64,000 nucleotides of DNA, from assembly GCA_033296885.1 (NCBI GenBank), contig MU864034.1, positions 1-64,000 on the forward strand. Direction: 5' to 3'. Shown piece by piece: positions 9,793-21,505 of this stretch. The notes under the pieces are model-generated. The model was given only the letters and a program-made list of their open reading frames with translations. It was not told the DNA's origin and searched no databases. The stretch's first letter is position 1. Each line of letters opens with the position of its first letter. The position numbers were made by a program, and so were the translations under genes. The stretch is from Triangularia verruculosa. Lineage: Eukaryota > Ascomycota > Sordariomycetes > Sordariales > Podosporaceae.

Positions 9793-11896
9793 CTACGAGT
9801 TGTAAATGACCGGCAACAACAGATAGTTCCTATATTGCTTCGAAACGTGAATGTAGTTCATTCCCTGCAAAACATTCGGAGACCTGTCCCCTGTTAGTCC
9901 AAAGTTCATAACACAGCCCAGAACGGGACTCCCGTACCTATCCACAGGATCGTTGTGTAAAAAGATGCCGGAGCCCTGGGTATCGCCCGACGATATTTCC
10001 AACGCCAGTCTCTCTCCTTCTTGAAGCGTAACGCTAGTCGGCCATAGCTCCACATCAACAGGATATACCTCCCCCTGGATCACAGGAAGGGCATCTTTGC
10101 TAACGTAGTCACGATGCGGCAGCCACGGCTGGTGCTTCGGATGTTCCTTATTGACCTTTCTGAGCGAGACCCTCAACCACCCTTTGGTTAGCGGCACAGG
10201 ATCGCCCGCAGTGCCTGTGTAAAAGATCTCCTTCCCATTCGCACTCACGTGTCGAAGTGTCAAAAACAGATCGATGTCTGACGGCATCGGCCCGCCTCTG
10301 TTAGGCGATACAGATACGTTGAGGTGGGCAACAATGTGCCCTGTGATTTCCACCTCCCTTCCAGCCATGTCCGAAGCTACAGTCTGGAAAGTCAATCTCT
10401 GAAAATCATCAATTGTTCCCAACGCCCGATAACCCAACTTCTTCGCCCCTTTTTCACAAGTCCAGTCGTCCAACATCCTCATCGTCATATCAGCCCCAAG
10501 ATAAAACTTGGTGTACTCTGTCCGTCCAATCGGCCACTCTTCCTCCTCCCTCCGTTCAAACATCCGCTGCTCCCTCTCCGCATCGTTGACCCCTGCATCT
10601 CCCTTTCGTATCACCAAATCAACCTTTGGCTTCTTCCCCGTCGTCCAACCATCCGCATCCTCCCCCTTGAGAAACGCATCCAAAAAGCTTCTCTGCACCT
10701 CCACCTCCTCGTCATAGTAGAACGGAAGGTCATGCCGTCCCGTAATCATCCTCAGAAACTTGTGCTCACTCCCAGCATGCAAATATCCCTGGACGTTCCC
10801 CCGTAAATGCAAGAGTATTCCGCCCCAGTTGCCAACACTCAACAGCGGTACTTGAACATCCCCAAGATCATACTCCTTCTCTGAATAGTACTCCTCGTCT
10901 CTGAAGTTATTCACTCGATTATCCACCCTCTGATCTCTCCTGCTGTTTTCCAACTCCTTCTCATCCATCTCCCCGCCCTCGTCAACTGTTTTCTCTCCCC
11001 TCCTATCTCGCAGACCATACTGATTATTCACCACCTGGTTGTTCCACCACCACCCAACAAAGCCATCACTATAGATCCCCCCGTGCCGGCACCGATCCCG
11101 GTAGTAGTCACTCATCCCCTCCCACGGAATCATCGCCGCCAGCCCCTTCGGTCTCCTCGCCGCAACCCGCCATTGCGACCCGGCATAATACGACACCCCC
11201 AAAAGCCCAACCTTGCCGGTCGACCATGGTTGGGATGCGGCCCAGGTGATGAGATCCTCAAAGGCCTCCGAAGTGGAGCGGGACATGGTGTCCAGGAATC
11301 CCGGGCTTTGGCCGGTGCCGAGCTCATCGCCACGCACGACGGCGTAGCCGGCCGAGATCCAGAACTGGGGGTCAGGGGTTTCCCAGCAGGAGTGGATGGA
11401 TTTGTGGCGGGGGTTGACTTCCGAGAAGGACTTGGGGTTAAACCTAAAAAGATAAAAGCCATGGTGGTCAGTACCATGAACGAGAAGAAACACGCGGGCC
11501 TGGATGATCAAGGTTGGCGGTTCGCAACATCCATGCGGCGCCTTGCAGGCTGGTTGCGGTGTCCCAATCGGCGTTGGGTAGAGCTCTCGCTTTTGCGCTG
11601 ACGGGAACTGAGAGAACTTACACGCGATAGGGAATGTCTTTCCCATATGGTCCGTACGTGACCAACACCGGGACAGGCTTCGAGTCGGAGTCGTGAGGAC
11701 GGTAGACGTTACACCGTATCAGGCCAGTGCCAGTGGCTGGAGGGGAGAGAGGGACAGAGACGTTCTTTGAGAAGATGTAGGGAAACGAGATGCGGTCATG
11801 AGTCGAGACATCTGGAAGGGAGCTGTAGTCGCGCTGGGCGGAGTGTTTTGGTTCGCTACTAGAGCTCTCGTCAGAGTTGGAGACGGTGAGAGCCAT
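9793..11896 (-). CDS. CocE/NonD (peptidase S15-type) hydrolase, three exons
   Basis: Alpha/beta hydrolase of the X-Pro dipeptidyl-peptidase/cocaine-esterase family; acts on ester or acyl-peptide bonds, substrate unknown. Exons 11896-11622, 11443-9938 and 9883-9793 give 623 residues. Intron 1 (178 nt) has a GTAAGT donor and TTTTTAG acceptor. Intron 2 (54 nt, 9884-9937) is stop-free and in frame; a CTAAC branch point 12 nt from its acceptor and the family sequence DPVDR-SPNV across the join show that it is spliced. The nucleophile Ser176 lies in GVSYYAGSQW. The N-terminal block VPVLVTYGPYGKD and the GYAVVRGDELGTGQSPG block are family hallmarks, and the C-terminal beta-jelly domain (about 400-623) ends GMNYIHVSKQYRNYLLLPVI. 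No signal peptide, so probably cytosolic. It lies just upstream (in minus-strand order) of the P450 remnant. Confidence 0.92.
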
Positions 11897-12485
11897 GATC
11901 CTCGCAATGGGAAGATGATAGAGAATTGATTGATGCCGGGATTTAACAAGTATTCGACAAGCGCGACTGTCGATCCAAAAAAAAAAAATGTTTGCAGCTC
12001 GGTCGCACTTGCCTCGAGGTCATGTCCCTCTTTGATCCTTCGCTCCGAGTCGTGGAAGTGACCGGAGGTCCGTCATGGGATATGACTAGTACAACCGTCC
12101 GTCTAAACCAGAACACTTCCTGCTGTCTCACATATGCGAAACACTAGCCGTCGTACATGCAGCTTGTACATTGCATAAATTTGTATGAACGCCACCTTGA
12201 ACCTCCGTCAGCTAGGGCAACCTTGGACTAAGGTACTTGTGCTTCCCGCATATTAATTTCCAACTTAAAATACCAGGTACATGCAAGAGTCTGAATTATG
12301 TACATAATAAACCATCCCGTAAAACGCCACCCAAATGCATCAGATTATTCTTTGCCCGCCCAAACGCCGTAATGCTGCCGCGAAAATCTCGTCCGCCATA
12401 TTGTAGGTAGCGGTATCAAGCAAATATTCATCCCTCATGAATTCATCCACCTCGTCTCTCATATATCACCTTACCACCTCATTCC
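11897..12485. other. intergenic
   Basis: No gene seen. Contains the promoter side of the CocE-type gene and the 3' region of the small membrane protein. A run of nine or more A at about 11979 is the only simple feature. Confidence 0.4.
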
Positions 12486-12980
12486 TCAATATCCCTTCTC
12501 ATGCCCACCATACCTATCCCACCCCTGTTTCCACTCGAACCCGTGCCCTTCTCCTTCTTGCCACCACTTATCTTCTCCCCATTTAGCTGTGGCGCTACTA
12601 TCCCTTCGGATGAACCCCTTCTCCCGTGACGGTGTAGACGGTATCATCCATCCCTGCCCTGCCCGGCTCTTATCCTCCCACTGATATGAACTCCCCGGCC
12701 GACTCATCATCATCCCCAATTTTCTCCTCCTAATCCTCCACCTCAACCCCCTCACCACGGCCTTAAACAGCACCCCAAGCACAATCAGCGCTTCCAGTGA
12801 CAAAAGGAAAAACCAGATGCCGTTAAGGAGGTGATCTTCATCACCGGCGAGGGCGGCGCGGGGGTTGAAGCGCTTTTGAAGAGAGACGAGGAGGGTTTGG
12901 TAGAGTCGAGTGAAAGAGAGGAAGAGGGAGGAGAGGAGCTGGGGCAGTGGGAGAGTGTTGGGCGGCGAGAGGTTAGGCAT
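12486..12980 (-). CDS. hypothetical one-pass membrane protein
   Basis: Single exon, 164 residues. Residues 52-76 form one strong hydrophobic helix (LLNGIWFFLL to VLFKAVV), followed at once by a basic cluster (RGLRWRIRRRK), which by the positive-inside rule puts the C-terminus in the cytosol. The tail after residue 90 is polar and rich in Trp, Gly and Lys (KWGEDKWWQEGEGHGFEWK). Residues 1-50 hold a weaker amphipathic leucine-rich stretch. No family recognised. The open frame, ATG context and clear membrane topology support a real gene, but it is short and could be lineage-specific. Confidence 0.6.
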   Translation of the reverse strand: MPNLSPPNTLPLPQLLSSLFLSFTRLYQTLLVSLQKRFNPRAALAGDEDHLLNGIWFFLLSLEALIVLGVLFKAVVRGLRWRIRRRKLGMMMSRPGSSYQWEDKSRAGQGWMIPSTPSREKGFIRRDSSATAKWGEDKWWQEGEGHGFEWKQGWDRYGGHEKGY

Positions 12981-15900
12981 TGCTACTCGTTATGTCTCTT
13001 TTGGGGACGTTTTTGTGTCTGAGACGGATGTTAGAGGTGGTTTGTCAGAGCAGAGGTGATGGGAATGGGATGCATACGTTTTTGATGTAAAAGAATGGGT
13101 TTTCCCGAGATTTCAAGTTCTTTTCCAAGCGCTTAGATACCTGAATGTCACCTTCGTTGCGGGGGCATGGTATCTCTCTGTATGCAGAGTTGGGCGGTGA
13201 GATGTCGTTCTTTGAAAAGCTTTCGACTCTGTCCTTGTCGGCAGACCGTGATGATGTTTTCGTATTTTCCTTGCGCAACTGTCCGACCAGCGGTTTCGTG
13301 TCACCAATCACCCAAAAAGAATGATGTCAAAGGAGTTCAAGAGAACGGAACCCCTCGTGGAATGGCGCTCACGATGGTCAAAAGTGAGGTGACTGTCAAG
13401 AAAAATTGGAGGGGTTGGTCCACCTTGCCCAACTCATCCTGGTCAAGCGCGAGATGCAGTGCTGAGGTGTGGTCTCTGCAGTGGTCCCAGTTGGTCCCAG
13501 TGATGGCTGACCAAGTGGGTATCGGTGAAGCCTTAGTGGGGATTTCTTTTGCGTCTGTCACCGCTTCTCTGCTCGTGGTTTGTGAACCTCTTATCGGGAG
13601 GGGCTGTTTGTGGTTTTGCTGGAGAAAATCGAGAGTTCTTATGTTGTTGTCAACATTGGAGCTGTTGATGAAGTAGGAGCAATGGGGAGGAAAATGACAC
13701 GTTGAAATATTGGCTGACCCGTCCAGGGGCCTGGTCACTGGAAGGTGCTGTTGTGCTCCCACACCACGCTTGAAGTGGGAATAGGGCAAGACATGCAGCT
13801 ACCGAAAAATAGATGAAAAATTGGATAGACCCCGCGCTGAGGTTCATCTGGTAAGATAAGGTAATGGAGATGAGCAGCTTGTGAGCAGGACTATTCGTCG
13901 GACGATGTGTGGCTGCTTGACCCCTCGCCTGAACCTACAGTTCTCCTTGAACGCACTCTGCGCGGTGGCAGCAGAGAACATGCAGGAACCATCTCCTGCA
14001 AGGTGGACAGTTGTGGTCATCCTGGTCAAATTACCGAGAGGCTTTTAAGCAACTTTCTAATGTCGAAATGAACGAGGTTAGTGAATGATTTTCTTGGGTG
14101 ACGAAATCGACCCCTGGTCCCCTCTTCGCTTAAGTGTATGTGACTTGGCATTGGCGGGTCAGCCCGGTGGAGCACGGTGAGGTAACATGGCTATTTCCGT
14201 GCAAAATAGCCGGCATCTAGTATGGCATCAACTTCTCATGTACCGGTAGTGTATCGGTTGAGCTAGGTTGAGTGGATCAGTTCTAGATGTCAACATGAAT
14301 GTTGACAACTGCGGAGTTCCGCGGTCTAATAGTGCCTCCAATGCTCAAGTTGAAAGCCACACGCATGACATCAATGATCCGGGCTATGTTTGCTATATAC
14401 CTGTTTATCTAACCTGCCCCATTGCAAACACAGCGGTTAGTTAATACATGGAGATGGTCCTGTTGAGTACAATCTGTCAACCATGCTTCTCTGCTGACTA
14501 CCTTAGTGTACTGCGCATTAGTGCCTGTGACCGTTTGCTGCCAGTCTTCAAGTTGTAACCTGAACCTTGACACGAATGATCTTCCCTCGACTTGAATCTG
14601 CTACCTCAGCATAGCAGTTATCTGGAACATCAGTCTATCATTAGACAGCACAATCTATTCGGCGCTGCCTTGCTATAGCTGGACGTCAGAAGCTTCTTCA
14701 TATACCTCATCGTAGCAGGTCGCTCCGAAAGCAATCTGAGGCATCTAGACCCCTTCCCAGCCCATGAGGACAATTGAGATGCCCCGACATACCTAGGTAC
14801 CTAACCAGACAGCCCAGAAAGTCTTCAAGATATGATCCTTTCTTCCGTTGCATCTATTCTCTTTAGTCTTCTCTCATTTCTCTACCTCTAGCCTATGCCA
14901 CCTTCTATCCTGCAAACTCTCAATAGATACTCACACTCCTCGGGCTTGTACCGAAACTCACGTCCAATATACCTACTCTCTAGTGCCTACCTACCTGATT
15001 CCATGGTCTCCAATTGAGGTACCATTAAAGTCTTCATGATCCCACCTCTATAAGTTGACTGTTTGTATTTTCTACGTCCTCTACCACCTAAACGAACAAG
15101 TGGATCGTCGATTCCTTCGAAACCCCTCTCCACAACTTCGACATTTCAGGCCAGCCGCTTTATTTTCCCACGATAAAAATCAATTCAGTGCCTTGCTCTT
15201 CTCGCCCAAAACTCCCTCCAAGCGCATTCCTCTTAAGCGTATGCCAAGGCCGGTATGTATTTTTTTTTGTTTTCTGCCGTTCCCTCCATCGCGATGCCTT
15301 CATGATTATACCTAGGTAGGTAGGTAGTGTCGATCTACTTAATCTCGGAGATGGAGGTTGATGCTGTTCTAACTACTGTACTCGTTTTACTTTCTCCTTC
15401 CCTTTTACATCACTAAACATTGCTAACTCAGGTATTGAGCTACGGTAGCACCAACAGGCCGACCCGTTCACCACCCTTTTGCTAGCGGGGCACTACTTGA
15501 GAAGTGGAATATAAGGTACCTACCTCCAATGATTGTTGTGGAATCGTCTCACACGTCTCGTGCCTGATGAATCTTTATTTGTGGTTCCTTCTCTTGAAAT
15601 CAAACGACTCATCGATCCGACCCACAAAGCAGTCTCTCCCACCATCTCCCCATTATCCCGGCATGACTATACATTGGCTGACGTTCTTTCTATGGCCAGG
15701 CTCTACAGCTTACTTCAACTGTATTCCGTCCCAATTGACCGCTGTAGTTCTCCTCGCCCACCACCGTCGGCTTCCGAAGGCTTCATGAGCGCAGCCGGTT
15801 TTTAATGCGGAATACATTCTCCTAAAAGACCAGATTCAATCACACAGTGTGGAATCTGCTTGTCTCTTCAACCTCTCTAGGTCCACAGCAGATACTACAG

Positions 15901-17055
15901 TCTGTCGTCTTTGCTTCTCTGGGCTCTCTCAACCTAGACGCCCAATCACAATAACAGCTATATCTCGACGAGAGTACTATTATACATAAGAGATGATTTC
16001 TTTCTTCTTGCCCACTTTAGCCTTTAATACGATAACAGATATCATGGCGAGACTATCGGCGACTGCCCTACCATTCTCTCTTCCTTGCCTACAGAAGTAG
16101 CACTTGCTCCTAGTGCAGTGCCCGCGCTGTATTTGTAGGTCCCTGAAGCCCAAAGTTGTTCGACCTTCTCACACGCCGGTCACTGAAATCTGCTTCAACA
16201 AACCTTTCCGGTTTCCCTATTCAGTACCCCCAAGCTCATATACCGACGCTGCCATAATCTTGAGCAGTTGATGCAGCCCTGCGTGTAAGTCCGTTCTTGT
16301 TAGGTGATCACTCTCTTAGTTTGCCCCTGAATTTTGCCCTGTCAATCACTCAACCAATCCTGCACGTCCTTGCCACCTGCTACCGGTCAAGAATGCTACT
16401 AACCCAGCAGTTCCCAGCACATATAGCCACGATCTGGCATTATTTATTACCTCAGTTAGCGTCCCCTTCCCTCCTCCCCCTTTTTATTCTTCACTCTTAT
16501 CGTTGCCAGGAGACTCTGCTAGCGCTCCACACCCGATCCAATGATGCCACGGCATTTCTGTCCTCGCTCCTTATCCCGCTTTGTATCTGGGGAGGCACCA
16601 CTTTTGCGGTCCGTAAGCCCACAGTACCAATTTCCCTCATTTATAGTACTATAGGTAGGTGTTCAAGCCGGTCGATGTATGACAAGAGGCGCCCGATGAC
16701 GGAAACCATCTTTTCACAACGTTTGGACATCTTGATAGTGCCCCTGCCAGAGCTGCCCATAATCCTGCATTTAAGCTGTTCAATATGTAGATCTTTTTTT
16801 CACTTTGGCCATGGACTCTACATTCAACATCCCATACTTTTCACGTTGGTCCGTTCATGCACCTCAACCACAAGCGGAATGGGGACTCACCCGCCATCAA
16901 CAAGATCAAGTGATTCTTGCGGGACAATGTGAAAGCATTTCTGCCTTCCTATGGGGGGCACGCAACGTTGTTGTCTGGTCTGTTGTGTGGATGCATTGTG
17001 CTGTCTTTCTCGTCTAATAAATCCAGTTTCCGGAATCGTTTTCAATCAGTTTCAG
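12981..17055. other. gene desert, part 1
   Basis: About 4.1 kb without a confident gene. The plus strand is pyrimidine-rich at 14.8-16.5 kb, as in long fungal leaders or noncoding transcripts. Splice-like pairs occur (GTATGT at 15253 with CTAACTCAG ending near 15431), and open frames at 15533-15805 and 16805-17017 look slightly protein-like, but no reading gives a known protein. TACCTAGGTA palindromes lie at 14790-14799 and 15309-15318. Confidence 0.4.
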
Positions 17056-17137
17056 GGCGTGGTGGCAGAGTGGTCTAATGCGCAAGACTAGAAATCTTGT
17101 TCCTTCGGGAGCGTCTGTTCGAATCAGGCCCACGTCG
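17056..17137 (+). tRNA. tRNA-Ser (anticodon AGA)
   Basis: 82 nt including the discriminator base, intron-free. The acceptor stem pairs GGCGTGG with CCACGTC (one G-T pair). The anticodon stem CAAGA/TCTTG encloses the loop CTAGAAA with anticodon AGA, reading serine UCU (and UCC after A34 to inosine). A long variable arm (GTTCCTTCGGGAGC) marks a class II tRNA, as expected for serine. The T arm GTCTG-TTCGAAT-CAGGC carries the B box GTTCGAATC, and the A box lies at TGGCAGAGTGG. A T-run starting about 8 nt downstream serves as a Pol III terminator. Confidence 0.96.
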
Positions 17138-17142
17138 TCGTA

Positions 17143-17151
17143 TATTTTTTT
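17143..17151 (+). terminator. Pol III T-run terminator of tRNA-Ser
   Basis: A run of seven T lies 8-14 nt past the tRNA 3' end, the usual RNA polymerase III stop signal. Confidence 0.7.
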
Positions 17152-20100
17152 GCTTCCCACCTTCCGATTTAGTAGAGGAGAGGTTTTCCTCGTCTGCCGC
17201 TCACTCGCTTCGGTTGTTAGGGACAGGGGTGCAAGATAGCCGAAAATTGATGAATATGGTGTGTGGTGCCCTCGAGACTTTGCGCTATTCTACAACGAGG
17301 TTTATTTTTGGCAAGGATGATCATGCATGATTCAATGAAAGAGACTCCTTAGGCTCCCTATTCATTAAGAACGAAAACTCCATGTATATGTCAGCCCCTT
17401 GGGCGATTTAGGGGTAGGTAGGTTTGTTGAGGAAACAAAAGGGTTAGGGTTCTAGCCACTCCGGTTAACTGCGGGGTATGGCGATCTCCGCTGCATGCTG
17501 CACGTCTGCCCCTCCTCTGCGATAGAGACCCAACCCCGCCCTCCTTCATCGATTTTGACGGCATAAAACTCGCCAAACGCGCCTTTTTAGCTTGCCGAAC
17601 CATGAAAATCAGGAATTCAAAGTCATGATTATGTAAACTCCTAACTGGGCAGCGAATTGCGACTGTTGTGAGCGTAAAGTTAGAGCTAACCCCACGACGT
17701 CATCTACAGCCTGCCCAGCCAGCAAGTGCCGGGTGGACGAACTGCGCATGCCGACATGAGCCGTCTGGCAACCCAAGATACCCATGTCATTGTCACCGGA
17801 GCACTGACTATTCATTGCCTTGATATTGGGCACTGAAGCGCTGGGCAATGGCATAGTGTAAGGCCTTCATACTCCATTTGCTTGGTAAAGACACAAGCCC
17901 TCAGCGCAAATCGCTTAAACCTACCTGCCTTACCTCAGTGATAGCAATTATCAGGTGCTGCTGAGTACCGCAGATTTCTGGGCGCTTCAACCCTACTGCA
18001 TTCGGCGCCGATCTGATCAGTCTGCGACATCACTAGCCATCAGCTACAACGTGAGATATGAGACAGAGGCTGTCGACATCCGTTGCAACTGGACAGAGGC
18101 TCTCGGTGCTCGGTCCGTTAATGAATCCGGCAGTGTTAGTAACTCCAGGCCAGGTAGGTAAACAGCACCGTAACCGAGACATCCGCCAGAAGGGGAAGAG
18201 CATACCATCTTCAACGGTCCTGGTGGAGGCCAAACCCAAAAGGGACAGCACTGTGTGCAAAAAACAGTACGCTGCCACCCACTCGTGATGAGAATACTTC
18301 ATTTCTCCAACCACATACGGAGTCTAACATCCGCGCACCCTTCACCGTGGAGAGCCAAAGGAGGGGACAGAAGGGGCCGGGGGGGGGGTGTATGTGCTGT
18401 ACTGGTTGACCCCTCCTTCAACGATCGTGCAACGCTACTACTGCACTCATGCACTGCGCCTAGTCCAACAGCACCCGGTAAACCTGTGGCTAGTGAGTGA
18501 ACCACACCGTCATACTAGCCAGATCTTGTCTCTCCCGCCTAAAAATACATAAGCAGCTAGTCTGCACAATTCCTGACATGCGTCTTCCCAGCATGCTCGT
18601 GGGTAGGTGCCTAGAATGTATGGGCCGTTTCCTTCTAGAAGGTTGTGATGGAAGTGCGAGCAGAGGATGGCGGTGCTGAGCTGCTATGTTTCAGCATTCA
18701 GGTTTCATCGTGTGCGTGCCTGGAGAGAAGCCTGAGGGTGGATGATTCAGCAACACCATTCTTCAAAATAGGGGATCGTCAGCAACCCAACTTTTCTGCT
18801 CAGGAATCCATTATGATACCTACGGATAAGACGACCTGAAGACCACAGTTAGGACGTTTGCTATGACCAACAGCGGACGGTAACGCCCATTCTATTCACC
18901 AGCCCTTCACGTCACCAAAATCACACCTTGTCATCCCAGTCCTTCTCAACTCCTCCACAAAATACCCTGATCAAGGTAAAAGGCCAAGAATGGAGAGAGA
19001 AAAGATTTTTACGGAGAAAAAGGTGTTCACACCCATCACGGCGAATCACAGCAGATCACAGTCATACAACGTCGTTGATTGGCTCTGTTCCACAATGGTG
19101 CAGCAAACAGATATATGCACGACATTTATCGGTACTATTTGGGGCACTGCTGAACATTTGGTTCAACAGTTATTAGCCGCCCGCTGAGCACCCACACGTT
19201 GAGGCGTCAGCACATACAGACCATTTGGTGTGGTGCACGCGCAATCTATTTAGTGGCACAAACTGTAATGTGCACGGCCAGGAGAGGGTGAGTAATGTCT
19301 GTCACAAGGCTGTCAGCTACGTACCTTTGGAAAGAAATACTATTTCTTGGTGACACCAACGCTAGATGGGTCTTGCAGCTTGGATGTTGTGGTCGGGGAG
19401 CTTTGGCATGAAGGGCTGGTGATCTGATGATCCACTGGCAGCGGCACTGAACTTGTGGACTAAGTCAAGCTTTGGCTTCTGTGAAGACTGGTTTGACGGC
19501 TACCTATATAAAGGACATGCCATACCTATATACCTATGAGACAATGTTATGGGATACATCCCGAGTCATGTTGGCAAGTAAGTAACTTAAGGTTCAGGAA
19601 CGGCGAGTCGTCTGGATTGTTTATAAGGGAGGTAAATGGACTATCTCGACTAAGGGAGCTTACGCTCTGCACCGTCAAGGGACCTCCTGAGTCCCCTTTA
19701 GCGAAGACGTACATGTGTTTGATCCCCCAATGACAACCCCAACATCCAATCCGTGCACAACCCAGCTTTGACCCTAAGCAGCAAGATGGGAAACCCATAA
19801 TCCTTCAAAAACGACTTGTTCGATCTTCATCCAGCTCTAGACTACCATGCTTCCCCGCTAGCCAGCATCTGATAGCTTCTCCTCACCACATAAGAAGCAT
19901 GTAACATGAAACATTCTCTCCTCAGGGCTTGACCTAGCGCCACCGATCCCGTAAGGCTGAGATTGACTTGCTGTGCTGACATAGCCTCGATCTCAGAAGG
20001 CTTCACATAGATTCTTCTTGCCAATTGTGTAGCAGCTTGTCACTTATTTCCTCCACCTTCTCCCGCGGAACAGTCGGCAGCCACATCCCCAGACCAGGTA

Positions 20101-20712
20101 TGCATTGAAGGGCCGCAGATGTGGTTGACACGGCTGGGTAACATTGGCTAGAAGCGATGGAGAAACTTTCCAATGCAACCCTCTCCTCCAATGCAAATCC
20201 TACCTCAGGCAACGGCTGGATTATGTAGGGTGGGAGGACTGCAATTCGCTTTTACCCGAATAGCCCCAACCGGTCAGATCGAGCTTCGAATTCATTGCGC
20301 TTTCCTCGAACTCGATGAGATTCTATCTGGGCTATCGATTTCCCAAGCCCTCAAGCTTGAGGAACAGAAAGGGAATGAGATATAGAATTCAAAGAGAGGC
20401 GCCTAGAAAAAAGGAATAGTACACCCACCTATCATCCAACTAAACGCCTTGAATATAAGGCTCTGTGGCTCATACCAGCGCAAAGCACAAGGAAAACTTG
20501 CATAGCAAGCCCCAAAAGCACCCGACAGCGAACTGGTAAAGCAGCAAGGTGCCCAATAAAAAACCTGGCATCTATATTCTCAGCAGCCCTTCTGCATGCG
20601 CCGTGCATACACCCATCATCCTTCCAAGCCCGAGAGTAGCATATGGTGTGGGGAGTGTTTCTGAAGTGATCTGTTCCCAAGCGACACAACCGCTGTGCCT
20701 GTTGCTAGACCT

Positions 20713-21505
20713 TTAGTAGTACGGGAGAAGGTTGGTGTATACCTTACACATCTGGCATTGGGTTGAACTGGCTGGAGCAAACTTTCGTCGCAGCCTTGCT
20801 ACTCCGATCACCGCTTTCTCGGCCTTCAATTTGACGAGTGAGGCAGCAGCATCTTCTATAAATTCCCAATGATTGGCCGCCATTCTCTTGCGCTCTGCGC
20901 CAGAATGTAAAGTGCTAAACCCTTCATCCTCGGCCCTTCCACACACACCTCCATCCATCTTACTCCGTCATTGTCGGTACTACATACGCGACAAAACACC
21001 CCAAAATAGGGGTCTCAAAAACTGGTCCGCGTGGCACTGATCCAACAACTGCCGCTGGAAGGGAAGAACTGGACGCTGTGCCGCAGGGGCGGCAGAAAAA
21101 ACGTGAGAAAAAACAACCACCAGAAATGTAAGCAAGAGGCGCAGCTGTTGCAGCCTGGCGAAGAACCCGAAAAGAAAATGGAAACAAAAGCCACACCACG
21201 AGGGGGCTGCAAGGAGAGTTGCACGAGAGTTGTGATTGGGGGGGGTCGGGGAGGGGGTTAGGAACGGACTTCCCGGCGGTGCAGTGCTTGGTGATGATCG
21301 CTGTAACCGCGCTCGGGTTTGACGCCGTCAAGATGTGATGGGGTGAGTGACTACCTACACAAAACCCCCACGGGCCCCGGCGGCTGTGAATTTGCGCTGT
21401 GGATGTGAAGTGTCGAATCCTCGATGTGGGCAGCAGGTTGGGCAGACATGGCAGTCGGAAATCCACTCGTAGGGCTGGACGAAGTCTTGTGCTCATCGGT
21501 GTCAT
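20713..21505 (-). other. possible unrecognised gene with mitochondrial-type N-terminus
   Basis: On the minus strand from 21505 a frame begins with an Arg/Leu/Ser-rich, acid-free stretch including RIRHFTSTAQIHSRRGPWG, very like a mitochondrial targeting sequence, and then meets a GTAGGT donor near 21368. Farther on, a second open stretch (about 20880-20740) reads NHWEFIEDAAASLVKLKAEK and on into a basic helix, ending near a GTATAC donor. No intron join between them could be proven and no family is recognised. Confidence 0.25.

Noticed and set aside
16297..16932. 211-codon plus-strand frame in the gene desert
   Set aside because: Leu/Ser/Pro/His-rich translation of pyrimidine-rich DNA, no domain and no splice support. 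Kept only as part of the desert description.
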